Part shown: positions 16,798 through 26,216 of the stretch, piece after piece
How the letters are laid out: each line of letters starts with the position of its first letter
How positions within the stretch are numbered: position 1 is the first letter of the stretch
Assembly (NCBI GenBank): GCA_049680625.1
Contig: JBAUID010000190.1
Coordinates: 1 to 64,000, forward strand
From: JAUIAI01 sp049680625
GTDB taxonomy: Bacteria; Pseudomonadota; Gammaproteobacteria; Burkholderiales; Burkholderiaceae_E
Direction: 5' to 3'
DNA length: 64,000 bases
The notes under the pieces: generated by a model
Seen by the model: the letters and a program-made list of their open reading frames with translations, nothing else
Told to the model about the DNA's origin: nothing
Databases searched by the model: none
Made by a program: the position numbers and the translations under genes

Positions 16798-18678
16798 ATG
16801 CCGGCGCGTTGCTTACCCGCTCTGCTGGCGATTGGTTTGTCAGCGCCGTCGGGATTGCTGGCGCAGTCTAATGTTGAATCTGATGTCGAATCCGATAATG
16901 ATCTGGATCCGATTGTCGTTACCGCCACTCGCTCGCCGCAGGCGACGGTCAACCTTGTTAGTGACGTTGAGTCGAGCACAACCGCTGCTCTGCGCGATCG
17001 CGGGGCGCTTAGTGTCGGCGACGGGCTCAGTATGATGCCTGGCATCACGCTCACCACAAACGGCGGTCCGGCATCCACCAGTGCCATATTGTTACGGGGT
17101 GCAAGCGCCGGCCAGACACTCACCCTGGTTGACGGTTTTCGCATGTCGTCGGTTTCGCTCGGCCAGCCAACTTATGAAGCGTTGCCGTTAATGCTGACTG
17201 ACCGTATCGAAGTTCTGCGCGGGCCGGGTTCTGCGTATTACGGAGCGGATGCGCTGGGTGGCGTTATTCAAATGTTCAGCCCGCGTCCGAGAACGGGTCG
17301 TCACTTTGATGCTGAATTAGCCGCTGGTTCTCAGGCAACTTATCGCCTGCTGGGCGGTGTCAGTGGCGGGTCTGGCGGATTGTCCGCATCACTGCGGGTC
17401 AGCCGGGAGCGCAGCGACGGTTATAACGTCACTCGTCCCGACTATTTCGCCTTCAATGCGGATAGCGACGGATATCAACGCAATGGCGTGGTTGCCAATC
17501 TGTCTGCAGATCTGTCGTCCAGCACCGGTTTGCGTTTGGTCTTTTTGCGCAATGAACTCGATACAGAGTACGACGACGGTGTTTTTGCTGATGCCCGCAC
17601 GCTGACCACGACCCGATTAATGGGGCTGACGGTAGAGCATGTGATGGCTGATGCAACGGTCATTGAATTGAAACTGGGTCAAAGTAAAGACCGGTCCGAA
17701 AGCATCAGCAGCTTCCCCGGGGTTTATGAAAGTACTCAACAGCAGTTTGCGGTATCTGCACGCAAGAGCCTGACCGAAACAACGGAGCTGTCTGTTCTTT
17801 ACGAACGTCTGGAGCAAGATGTTGATGCCGGTGCCTACGCACCGAATGGTGCGCAAACCCGATTAAGCAACGCAGTAGGCATGGCTGTTGCCGGGCGCGC
17901 AGGTGCACACATTCTCCAGGCCAGTATTCGCCGCGACAACAGTAACCAGTATGGCGGACAGACTAACGGCACACTGACTTATGGTTACGTTTTGTCGCGG
18001 GCGTCAAAACTGGGCTCAAGCATTGCCACAGGTTTTCGGGCCCCCGGATTTAACGATCTGTATTTTCCCGGCTATGGTCGTCCGAATATTAAACCGGAAC
18101 GCTCACGCAATATCGAGTTGGGTTATTACCTCGACCAGCGGACACAAGAAAAGCCCGGTGCCTGGTTCGGCAAATTGGTGGCTTACAGCAATTCAGTTCG
18201 AGATCTCATCGTCTATGCACCGATATGCCCGGACCCGGACCCGCAATTTAGCTTTGGCTGTGCCGATAATGTGAACCGAGCCCGTCTGAGTGGGGTCAGC
18301 ATACAAGCCGGCCGTCGCCTTGGTGCTTTGAGCTGGCGGGTCAATGCTGATTTCACCAATTCGATCGACAGAACATTGGGCAAAGTCTTGCCGCGTCGCG
18401 CCAAACGACAACTGAAAGTTTCTGTCGACTATCGGGTTGGGCAGTGGCTTTTGGGCGCTGACTTGCTGGGCGTGTCATCACGATTTGATGATGCTGGCAA
18501 TCTGGTTCGGCTCGGTGGCTATGGACTGATTGGTGTCAACATTCGCCGCCAGTTTGCGACGGGATGGACCGGATTCCTTACTGTTACCAATGCAACTGAT
18601 AAAGATTACACAACAGCGGGTGGATTTGCATCGCAAGGACGTTTTGCGATGTTGGGGTTGCGATACCAACCGAAGTAA
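16798..18678 (+). CDS. btuB: TonB-dependent vitamin B12 receptor
   Basis: About 626 residues from the ATG at 16798 (GAAGGATTT upstream); an in-frame ATG at 16783 also follows a GGAGG site and would add 5 residues. Signal peptide, then a TonB box of the form DPIVVTATR. The plug domain has SVGDGLSMMPGITLT, LLRGASAGQTLTLVDGFRM, and IEVLRGPGSAYYGADALGGV. About 500 residues of barrel strands follow. Size is like E. coli BtuB (614). The preceding cobalamin riboswitch and the nearby BtuF-like gene fix the substrate as a corrinoid. The last residues (LGLRYQPK) are not the usual terminal aromatic of outer-membrane barrels. Confidence 0.93.
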   Translation: MPARCLPALLAIGLSAPSGLLAQSNVESDVESDNDLDPIVVTATRSPQATVNLVSDVESSTTAALRDRGALSVGDGLSMMPGITLTTNGGPASTSAILLRGASAGQTLTLVDGFRMSSVSLGQPTYEALPLMLTDRIEVLRGPGSAYYGADALGGVIQMFSPRPRTGRHFDAELAAGSQATYRLLGGVSGGSGGLSASLRVSRERSDGYNVTRPDYFAFNADSDGYQRNGVVANLSADLSSSTGLRLVFLRNELDTEYDDGVFADARTLTTTRLMGLTVEHVMADATVIELKLGQSKDRSESISSFPGVYESTQQQFAVSARKSLTETTELSVLYERLEQDVDAGAYAPNGAQTRLSNAVGMAVAGRAGAHILQASIRRDNSNQYGGQTNGTLTYGYVLSRASKLGSSIATGFRAPGFNDLYFPGYGRPNIKPERSRNIELGYYLDQRTQEKPGAWFGKLVAYSNSVRDLIVYAPICPDPDPQFSFGCADNVNRARLSGVSIQAGRRLGALSWRVNADFTNSIDRTLGKVLPRRAKRQLKVSVDYRVGQWLLGADLLGVSSRFDDAGNLVRLGGYGLIGVNIRRQFATGWTGFLTVTNATDKDYTTAGGFASQGRFAMLGLRYQPK

Positions 18679-18732
18679 CCGGTTTGCCTGCGCCAAGGAT
18701 TTTTCTGCGCCAGTGCATATAACCGATGGTTT

Positions 18733-19665
18733 TTATTGGCGGGCGCGGTCGATGCCTTCGCACAAAGCCTGGACAGCGTCCAGGATGTCTGGGGTGGGTC
18801 GGGTTATCTGGTCAGCGTCCAGAACAACAAAGTGCTGGTCGCGTACTGCAGGTAATGTGGTGAACTTTAGCCAGGGTTCCAACCCGTCGGATTTGCCGGC
18901 GGATTTCCCACCAGCGACGGAGGTTGCAATTACCTGGGGTTTGGCTGCGAGTACGGCTTCGGGGTCAACTCTGGGTACGAGGGTCGGCGCGTCGGCAAAT
19001 ACATTGGTGGCCCCGCAAATTTGCATCGCATCAGAGATGAGATGTTGTTTATTCAGTGTCATCAGCGGGCGTGCCCACACCTGGTAGAACACCCGGACCT
19101 GCGCTTTGCCGGCAAAGCGCTTGTTCAGGGAAGCCAGGCGCTGATCAAACTGGGTAGCGATAACTTGTGAAGACTCCCCGGTTATCTTGCCGAGTTGACG
19201 CACTGCTCTACTGATATCGGCTAGCGAATCTGTCCGGCTTACGTACACGGGAATACTCAATTCGCGCAGCCGCTGTATCCAGCCCGTGGGTGTCCCCCCC
19301 GCCCAGGCGAGAACCACCTGGGGACGCAACCTGAGGATTTTCTCGTAGTTCAGACCCGCAACAGTGCCAACACTCAGGATATGTCTGGCTCCCGGCGGGT
19401 GATCGTCGTAAGCGATTGCACCGACCAACGCTCGTTCCGCACCGAGATCAAACATCATGTCGGTCAGCGAAGGTGCCAGCGAAATTACCCGTTTAAGTGG
19501 TTGGGCTACAGTGACCTGAGTTCCGCTGTCGTCGGTAATGACTACGGGGCTAACTACGGGGCTTACGACCGGGCTGGCCGCGATCACCGGCCACGGCAGT
19601 AATAGCGTCGTGATGAGCGCAATGATTTGGTTCAACACGGCCCGTGGCCAACCCAACGGATTCAA
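18733..19665 (-). CDS. btuF: BtuF-like cobalamin ABC-transporter binding protein
   Basis: 310 residues with a signal peptide (IIALITTLLLPWPVIA). A type III (helical-backbone) binding protein: KRVISLAPSLTDMMFDLGAE, VGAIAYDDHPPGA, NYEKILRLRPQVVLAWAGG, and YQVWARPLMTLNKQHLISD. These match BtuF of B12 importers. A threefold SPVV repeat lies just after the signal peptide. Its start codon overlaps the stop of the upstream molybdenum-hydroxylase gene by 4 bp. No btuC or btuD lies in the window, so the permease and ATPase must be elsewhere. It converges on btuB. Confidence 0.87.
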   Translation of the reverse strand: MNPLGWPRAVLNQIIALITTLLLPWPVIAASPVVSPVVSPVVITDDSGTQVTVAQPLKRVISLAPSLTDMMFDLGAERALVGAIAYDDHPPGARHILSVGTVAGLNYEKILRLRPQVVLAWAGGTPTGWIQRLRELSIPVYVSRTDSLADISRAVRQLGKITGESSQVIATQFDQRLASLNKRFAGKAQVRVFYQVWARPLMTLNKQHLISDAMQICGATNVFADAPTLVPRVDPEAVLAAKPQVIATSVAGGKSAGKSDGLEPWLKFTTLPAVRDQHFVVLDADQITRPTPDILDAVQALCEGIDRARQ

Positions 19666-21992
19666 ATGCTTTGCAATGCCTTCCAGACTTTGTCAGCTGT
19701 TAAGGGCATTTGCAGAGCAAGGGCTGTCTCAGGGGCAACACCGGCGCTTAGCAGTGCGTCAAGAACTGCACTGACGGTTGCCGGGGTGGCACCAATAGTG
19801 CCCAGCTCGCCAACACCTTTGACACCAAGCGGGTTGGTTTTGCACGGAATGCTTTGATCCATTTCGGTCTTAAATACGCCCATGACATCTGCTCTTGGGA
19901 TCGCGTAGTCCATCAGGCTGCCTGTCTGGAGCTGACCACTTTCGTCTTCGTAAACAATTTGCTCACACAGGGCTTGCCCGATGCCCTGAACTGCGCCACC
20001 TTCGAGTTGGCCGGTGACAATCATAGGATTGATGACTTTGCCAACGTCATTGACATTGGCATAAGACACCACTTCGGTTGCTCCGGTTTGCGGGTCAATT
20101 TCAACTTCGCAGACGTGACAGCCGTTGGGCCAGGTTGATCCATCTGTGGCGCTGGTCGACTCAACATAGATCTGGCTTTTGGGTTGTTTTGCCGCAAGAT
20201 CGAATAAACCGACACTGCGGTCGGTGCCGGCAACAGTAAATATTGCGTCTTTGTATTCGAGGTCGGAGGTTGCGCACTCGAGTGCTTCGGCGGCAAGCTC
20301 GGTTGCCTTGTCAATTGTGCGCTCTGACGCTACTCTGACAGCTGATCCACCTGCAAATATCGAGCGTGATCCGGCACTGCCGAAGCCGTTGGCGCGATCG
20401 GTGTCACCGTGACACACCCGCACTTTTTCAATTGGGATGCCAAAGGTATCAACTACTAATTGTGCAAAGCTGGTGTTGATTCCCTGGCCCATTGGCATCA
20501 ATGCGGTCATGATTTCAACCATGCCGTCGGCCGTTACGTTGACGGTCACACTTTCTTCGAAAACGTTACCACCAGTCCATTCGAGAAAAGAGGCAACACC
20601 GCGTCCGCGCAACTTGCCTTTCGCTTTGCTTTGTTCGGCCCGCGCTGGAAAGCCCTGCCAGTCGCCCAGTTTCAGGCCGGCGTCAAGAATCTTGCCGAAG
20701 TCACCGGAGTCATAGGTTTGTGCCATCGCATTCTTGTATGGCATTTGTTGGGGTTTAATCAGATTGCGGCGGCGCACTTCGTCCGGGGCTAGCCCGAGTT
20801 GGCGCGCAGCTTCGTCCATCAGGCGTTCGGTGATGTAGATTGCCTCGGGACGTCCGGCGCCGCGGTATGCAGCGGTTGGGGCGTTATTAGTCAGTACCGC
20901 CCGCATGTGAAAGTCGATCGCCGGAATATCGTAGATACTGGTGGCAACCCAGGGGCCAATCATCAGTTGGATAGCAACCCCGGTTGGATTGGCATAGGCA
21001 CCAACATTGGCATCAGATTGAATCCGGTAACTCAGGATCTTGCCGCTTTTGTCCAAGGCGAGTTCCGCTTTGGTGGTGACGTCCCGTCCGTGCACGGCAG
21101 ACAACAATTCTTCACCGCGGTCGGCAACCCATTTCACCGGGCGACCGGTTTTTCGTGCTGCCCAGGCAACGGCACAGTCTTCGGGATAGATGCCGGTTTT
21201 CATGCCAAAGCCACCCCCAACATCGCCAACCAGTACGCGAATTTCTTTTGGATCGATACCAAAGGTGAAGTCGGCCAGGGAGCCGCGAACACCGGTTGGC
21301 ATTTGTGTGCTCATACGAATTGTCAGGCGACCGTCTTCGCCGTTGTACGCCAGGACGGTGCGTGGCTCAATAGATGTGGGTGCCAGACGCTGGTTTAGTA
21401 AGTTGAGCGAGACAACATGGGACGCACTTTTAAACGCAGCATCAGATTTGACGATATCGCCATGGCGCATTTCAGCGCAGATATTGTCACTGGCACCATC
21501 GACAATAATGGCGGCTCCGGGTTTTAGCGCCGCCTGTAAAGTGACCGCGGTTGGCAGCTCTTCAAATTCAATGGCAATGGCTTCAGCCCCATCAAGGGCT
21601 TGCTGTTTTGACTCTGCGATGACCATGGCAATGGCGTCACCAACAAATCGAACCCGGTCGGATGTCAGGACATTGCGTGGCGGTGAGATGCCGTCTGAAC
21701 CATCCGCGCGTTTCCAGCCAGCTCCGGCTGGAGGCAGGGGTTTCACCCCGGCACTGGCCAGGTCTTCGCCCGTGTAAACCGCTACTACCCCGGGCATCGC
21801 ACTGGCTTGGGCGGTGTCGAGGGAGACAATTCGGGCATGGGCATGAGGTGAACGAAGAAATGCAAGCCAGGTTTGGTTCGGAAGGGTGTAGTCGTCGGTG
21901 TACTGACCCTCGCCGCGCAGCAAGCCGTCGTCTTCAATACGTTGAACGGCCTGACCGCTGCCAAATCGGGCTGGAATTGCCTCGGTGCTCAT
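19662..21992 (-). CDS. Xanthine dehydrogenase/CoxL-family molybdopterin-binding subunit
   Basis: 776 residues, the full length of a molybdenum-hydroxylase large subunit. Starts SGQAVQRIEDDGLLRGEGQY as in CoxL-like proteins. Mo-cofactor motifs are GGGFGMKTGIYPEDCAVAWA, AYRGAGRPEAIYITERLMDE, MGQGINTSFAQLVVD and FGSAGSRSIFAGGSAV. The catalytic glutamate lies in GVKGVGELGTIGATPA near the C-terminus. The CO-dehydrogenase active-site loop Cys (AYXCSFR) is not seen, so this is probably a general aldehyde/xanthine-type hydroxylase. The iron-sulfur and FAD subunits normally encoded next to it are absent from this window. Its stop codon overlaps the start of btuF. Confidence 0.88.
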   Translation of the reverse strand: MSTEAIPARFGSGQAVQRIEDDGLLRGEGQYTDDYTLPNQTWLAFLRSPHAHARIVSLDTAQASAMPGVVAVYTGEDLASAGVKPLPPAGAGWKRADGSDGISPPRNVLTSDRVRFVGDAIAMVIAESKQQALDGAEAIAIEFEELPTAVTLQAALKPGAAIIVDGASDNICAEMRHGDIVKSDAAFKSASHVVSLNLLNQRLAPTSIEPRTVLAYNGEDGRLTIRMSTQMPTGVRGSLADFTFGIDPKEIRVLVGDVGGGFGMKTGIYPEDCAVAWAARKTGRPVKWVADRGEELLSAVHGRDVTTKAELALDKSGKILSYRIQSDANVGAYANPTGVAIQLMIGPWVATSIYDIPAIDFHMRAVLTNNAPTAAYRGAGRPEAIYITERLMDEAARQLGLAPDEVRRRNLIKPQQMPYKNAMAQTYDSGDFGKILDAGLKLGDWQGFPARAEQSKAKGKLRGRGVASFLEWTGGNVFEESVTVNVTADGMVEIMTALMPMGQGINTSFAQLVVDTFGIPIEKVRVCHGDTDRANGFGSAGSRSIFAGGSAVRVASERTIDKATELAAEALECATSDLEYKDAIFTVAGTDRSVGLFDLAAKQPKSQIYVESTSATDGSTWPNGCHVCEVEIDPQTGATEVVSYANVNDVGKVINPMIVTGQLEGGAVQGIGQALCEQIVYEDESGQLQTGSLMDYAIPRADVMGVFKTEMDQSIPCKTNPLGVKGVGELGTIGATPATVSAVLDALLSAGVAPETALALQMPLTADKVWKALQSI

Positions 21993-22214
21993 GAATTCTC
22001 CAGTTAGGATATGAATAGTTGATGTGGCATTTTAGACTACCGGCTCGTCCGCCGGTGATGAAGCCGGCCCAGCACCAGGCTAAATTTTTTGGCAGGCTGA
22101 CTCGTCTTTGAGATCAGGGGTTGTGAGCCTGCGTCGTTGTCAGCCGGGCCGAATTAAATTGACTCGGGTGGCGCTAATTTGCAAAAGGCCACCGGGATTC
22201 GGCAATAATCCGGA

Positions 22215-24077
22215 ATGTCTGAAGTATCTATTGCGAATGCGACCCACGATCCGGTTGCCGACCTGCCCAAAACTGCCGCCTCGCAGTCCTCATGGTCCGT
22301 GTTAACCCGGTTACTGCCATACCTTGGCCGCTATCGCGGCCAGGTGGCGCTCGCCGGTCTCGCCTTGCTGGTGGCCGCTGGCTCAACCCTTATTGTTCCG
22401 CTGGCGTTCCGACAGCTGATTGACCTGGGTTTTGTGAAGCCCGAATTGGGCAGTGACCCGGGCAACGTGAATTTTGTCTTCCTCGGTTTATTTGGTGTTG
22501 CCGTTGTGCTGGCGGTCAGCACAGCGGTTCGGTTTTATTGTGTGAGCTGGCTTGGCGAACGAATCAGTCACGACCTTCGGATCGATGTCTACGGCAATAT
22601 CCTGCGCCAGGATCCGACGTTTTTCGAGACGTTGAAAAGTGGTGAGGTCTTGTCCCGATTGTCGACCGACACGACGCTGATTCAAACCCTGGTGGGCACT
22701 AGTATTTCGCTGGGCCTGCGCAACACCGTGTTATTCATTGGCTCGCTGGCGATGATGATTGTCACCAGCCCGGTGTTGGCCAGTGTCATCGTTGGTTTGC
22801 TTCTGGTCGTTGTTTTGCCGATTCTATTATTTGGGCGCAAGGTTCGCCGGCTGTCGCGCGACAGCCAGGACAAACTGGCCGATACCGGGGCCCTGGCCGG
22901 CGAAACCCTGAATGCCATGCAGATAGTGCAGGCGTTTGTCCGCGAATCGATGGAACTCGATCGATACGCCAGTGCTGCCGATGTTGCATTTGCCACCGCG
23001 GTTCGTCGCAATCGAAGCCGCTCTCTGTTAACCGTTGCCGCCATCACTCTGATATTCGGGGCCATCGTATTTGTGCTCTGGCTTGGCGCCCATGCCGTGC
23101 TTGAAGGCCGGATGTCTCCGGGCCTGCTGACCCAGTTTATCTTGTACGCAGCCCTGGTTGCCGGTTCGACCGGCGCCATCGCGGAAGTCCTGGGGGATGT
23201 TCAGCGTGCCGCCGGCGCCAGCGAACGCTTGCTCGAATTGCTGGAAGCCAAACCGGTGATTACGTCGGGTCAGGGCAGCCTGGATCTGCCGCGAACGCAC
23301 GGTGTTCAAGCGGGGAGCTCTGGTGATGACGGGCAAAGTGGTGGGGTTCGGGTGGTATTTGAAAACCTGACATTTTTCTACCCGTCACGCCCCGATGAGG
23401 CGGCCTTACAGACAGTTAATATAGAAATCGAGCGGGGGCAAACGGTGGCCCTGGTCGGGCCCTCGGGAGCGGGTAAAACCACGCTGTTTCAATTATTGCT
23501 GCGATTCTACGATCCGTCACAGGGCGAAATTCGTATCGAATCGGTCAATATTCGTGATCTCAAGCTCGACGATTTGCGAACCAGTATTGGTCTGGTCTCC
23601 CAGGACAACGTCGTGTTCTCTGCCAGCGCTCGCGACAATATTCGCTACGGGCGGCTCGATGCCACCGATGCCGAGGTGTATGCCGCTGCAAAAGCCGCCC
23701 GGGTTGATGAGTTTGTTCAGCGCTTGCCAGATGGATACGATACCTATCTCGGTGAGCGCGGAGTGCGTTTGTCAGGTGGACAGCGTCAGCGCATTGCAAT
23801 TGCTCGCGCACTATTGAAAAATCCGCCGCTGCTGCTGCTTGATGAGGCCACGAGTGCATTGGATGCGGAAAGTGAGCGCGCTGTGCAGCAGGCCTTGGGT
23901 GTCGCAATGCGGGGTCGAACCACCCTGGTGATTGCGCACCGGCTGGCAACCATTGTGAATGCAGACAAAATAATTGTGCTCGAAAGCGGCCGGGTGGTTG
24001 AATCGGGCACTCATGATCAATTGTTGGCGGACGGTGCCTTGTACGCCCGTCTTGCGGCGATGCAGTTTGACGCCTGA
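22215..24077 (+). CDS. ABC transporter half-molecule (MsbA-related exporter, TMD-NBD fusion)
   Basis: 620 residues. The N-terminal exporter-type membrane domain has about six helices (for example ALAGLALLVAAGSTLIVPLA and GLRNTVLFIGSLAMMIVTS), with a coupling region RISHDLRIDVYGNILRQDP. The C-terminal ATPase has Walker A GPSGAGKTT, Q-loop LVSQDNVVF, signature LSGGQRQRIAIARALL, Walker B LLLLDEATSALD and H-loop IAHRLAT. It should dimerise in the inner membrane and export a lipid or hydrophobic compound. It resembles the MsbA-related group distinct from true MsbA. Divergent from the molybdenum-hydroxylase gene; the substrate is not evident. Confidence 0.92.
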   Translation: MSEVSIANATHDPVADLPKTAASQSSWSVLTRLLPYLGRYRGQVALAGLALLVAAGSTLIVPLAFRQLIDLGFVKPELGSDPGNVNFVFLGLFGVAVVLAVSTAVRFYCVSWLGERISHDLRIDVYGNILRQDPTFFETLKSGEVLSRLSTDTTLIQTLVGTSISLGLRNTVLFIGSLAMMIVTSPVLASVIVGLLLVVVLPILLFGRKVRRLSRDSQDKLADTGALAGETLNAMQIVQAFVRESMELDRYASAADVAFATAVRRNRSRSLLTVAAITLIFGAIVFVLWLGAHAVLEGRMSPGLLTQFILYAALVAGSTGAIAEVLGDVQRAAGASERLLELLEAKPVITSGQGSLDLPRTHGVQAGSSGDDGQSGGVRVVFENLTFFYPSRPDEAALQTVNIEIERGQTVALVGPSGAGKTTLFQLLLRFYDPSQGEIRIESVNIRDLKLDDLRTSIGLVSQDNVVFSASARDNIRYGRLDATDAEVYAAAKAARVDEFVQRLPDGYDTYLGERGVRLSGGQRQRIAIARALLKNPPLLLLDEATSALDAESERAVQQALGVAMRGRTTLVIAHRLATIVNADKIIVLESGRVVESGTHDQLLADGALYARLAAMQFDA

Positions 24078-24119
24078 ATGGCGCGCTAAAACCTATCCAA
24101 ATTAAACGGGGGAAACACA

Positions 24120-24878
24120 ATGGGCGGACGAGTTGAAAATAAATCAATCCTGGTGACCGCAGCAGCCCAGGGCATGGGACGGGAATCCGCAATTGTCCTG
24201 GCTCTTGAAGGGGCCGATGTGCTGGCAACAGACATTCGCACAGATTTACTCGCCGATTTATCTGAAGAGGCTGAAAAAAGAGGCGGCCGGCCGATTCGCA
24301 CCGCTGCTCTGGACGTGACCGATCCGGCAGCAATCAAGGCGCTGATCGAGCCATTGCCCGCCCTTGATGTCTTATTTAACTGTGCAGGCTACGTCCATCA
24401 AGGCGGCATTTTTGATACTGATCCGGCAGATTTAGAGCGCAGCATGGCGATCAATGTTTATTCGATGTTTTATACGATTCGCGCCGCCTTGCCGGCGATG
24501 CTGGAAAACGGTGGTGGCTCCATTATTAACATGGCATCGGTATGCTCTTCCGTCAAAGGCCTGCCAAATCGCTTTGCCTATGGCACCACCAAGGCGGCGG
24601 TCATCGGACTGACAAAGTCGGTAGCTGCCGACTACGTCGGGCAGGGGGTTCGGTGTAACGCCGTGGGGCCGGGCACGGTGGAAACGCCAAGCCTGCACGG
24701 CCGCATGCAGGAGCTGGGTGACGTGGAAGAGGCACGCAAGATGTTTGTTGCCCGCCAGCCGATGGGTCGACTCGCGCAAGCCAGCGAAATTGTGCCAATT
24801 GTCATTTATCTGGCCAGTGACGAGAGTGTTTTTGCCACCGGACAGATATTTAATATTGACGGCGGTATTTCTATTTAG
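24120..24878 (+). CDS. SDR-family dehydrogenase, 2-keto-3-deoxy-L-fuconate dehydrogenase / BDH2 (DHRS6)-like
   Basis: 252 residues. Classical short-chain dehydrogenase: nucleotide motif TAAAQGMGRESA (about 13-24), D38 after the second strand (prefers NAD), NCAG, and a catalytic set N112, S140, Y154, K158 in RFAYGTTKAA. The unusual T-A-A-A-Q-G motif and the GPGTVETPSLHGRM segment are typical of the DHRS6 / 2-keto-3-deoxy-L-fuconate dehydrogenase group. A FAH-family hydrolase 1.3 kb downstream (26217) is the enzyme that would follow it in the L-fuconate route, which supports the call. It lies 42 bp after the ABC transporter gene. Confidence 0.82.
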   Translation: MGGRVENKSILVTAAAQGMGRESAIVLALEGADVLATDIRTDLLADLSEEAEKRGGRPIRTAALDVTDPAAIKALIEPLPALDVLFNCAGYVHQGGIFDTDPADLERSMAINVYSMFYTIRAALPAMLENGGGSIINMASVCSSVKGLPNRFAYGTTKAAVIGLTKSVAADYVGQGVRCNAVGPGTVETPSLHGRMQELGDVEEARKMFVARQPMGRLAQASEIVPIVIYLASDESVFATGQIFNIDGGISI

Positions 24879-24910
24879 GCATGGCGCGGTGTCGCCGCGT
24901 GTATTGCGAC

Positions 24911-25987
24911 TTAACGCTGCCTGATCATGCTCATTATCAGTATTAGCGCTGTCAGCGGACCAACCACCCAGATAACTGCGGTTGAGTAAGCCGGCAGTGC
25001 ATCATGATGGGTTGCAACCAGCAAGGTGTATGTCAGGTAGGCGAAACAATAGGCGAGTAACAACATACCTTCGCTGCGACTGATGAGCTTGCCAGTAATA
25101 ATAATTGGTACGCAAATCACCGCGGCCGCCAGCATGACCCAGATATCAAAGTTCAAAAGTGCGGGGGGCGCGATCAGTCCGTTTGCTGACACCACCCCGG
25201 CAGCACCAAGGCAACCCAGGATATTCATCAGGTTGGAACCCACGGCATTGCCGATTGCAATGTCACGCTCACCGCGCAGAACCGCTGCTATCGACGTAGC
25301 CACTTCCGGCATTGATGTACCAAGGGCGACAACAGTCAGGCCAATAATTAACTCGCTGACACCAAATTCGCGGGCTATGCTGGTAGCTGCTGTCACCAGC
25401 CAGTGCCCGCCGGCTACCAGTAATGCCAGACCAATCAGGATCAGTAGGGGGGCCGGTAGCCGATGGGTCATGCCGGACAGTCCACCCTCAGCACTCGCTT
25501 GGACAAAAGACTCAACATCTGCTTGCAGTGATTTGCCTTTGCGTTTGCCCTGGAAAACCAGAAAGCTGATGTATACAACCAGCAAGGCTAGCAACACGGC
25601 AGATTCCGGCCGGCTCAGAGCACCGTCGGCGATCAGCGCAATCAATAGCAAAGAGACGCCAATCATGATCGGGACTTCCTGACGAATTAGCTGGCTGTTG
25701 ACTGTAATTGGTGCAATGACTGCGGTCAGGCCGAGAATCAGCAGGATATTAAAAATATTGCTGCCAATCACGTTGCCCAGGGCAAGATCCGTGCTGCCTG
25801 ACATAGCCGCATCGATTGATACCGCGGCTTCTGGCGCGCTGGTGCCCAGAGAGACAACAGTCAGGCCGATCACCAGGGGCGAAACCCCCGCGGCCGAAGC
25901 GACCCGGCTGGCACCATAGACAAGCAAGTCGGCGCCGACAATCAGTGCGGTCAGTCCAACGGCAAACAACAACAGGTCGATCAGCAT
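24911..25987 (-). CDS. Calcium/sodium (CaCA-family) antiporter, YrbG-like
   Basis: 358 residues, about ten membrane helices in two inverted halves. The two alpha-repeat ion-binding motifs are present: VSLGTSAPEAAVSI with LGNVIGSNIFNIL, and VALGTSMPEVATSI with IGNAVGSNLMNIL. They share the G-T-S-x-P-E signature of K+-independent cation exchangers. A cytoplasmic loop separates the halves. It exchanges Ca2+ (or another cation) for Na+ or H+ across the inner membrane. It is convergent with the SDR gene and divergent from the FAH-family gene. Confidence 0.93.
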   Translation of the reverse strand: MLIDLLLFAVGLTALIVGADLLVYGASRVASAAGVSPLVIGLTVVSLGTSAPEAAVSIDAAMSGSTDLALGNVIGSNIFNILLILGLTAVIAPITVNSQLIRQEVPIMIGVSLLLIALIADGALSRPESAVLLALLVVYISFLVFQGKRKGKSLQADVESFVQASAEGGLSGMTHRLPAPLLILIGLALLVAGGHWLVTAATSIAREFGVSELIIGLTVVALGTSMPEVATSIAAVLRGERDIAIGNAVGSNLMNILGCLGAAGVVSANGLIAPPALLNFDIWVMLAAAVICVPIIITGKLISRSEGMLLLAYCFAYLTYTLLVATHHDALPAYSTAVIWVVGPLTALILIMSMIRQR

Positions 25988-26136
25988 AGTTTTTCGATTT
26001 CTTGGCTTCGGTTAATTGCGATCGCTGCGGCGAGGGGACAGCCCGCGATTATGCCGCGCCAATCATCAGCCAAAGTTATCGAGTTACTGCGAAAAAACCG
26101 TACAGAGCATACAATTGCCGTCGACAGACTGCGGCG

Positions 26137-26166
26137 ATGGTAACCATGTCACCATGGTAACGATGT
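26137..26166. promoter_or_regulatory. Possible operator upstream of the FAH-family gene
   Basis: Two direct copies of ATGGTAAC about 17 bp apart, enclosing the small palindrome ACCATG TCAC CATGGT. It lies 50-80 bp upstream of the GTG start at 26217 and fits a transcription-factor site, but no regulator is recognised. Confidence 0.3.
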
Positions 26167-26216
26167 TAACGACAGGCGCACGCGTCCAAAAACCACCAAG
26201 AGAAAAGGAGACAACA

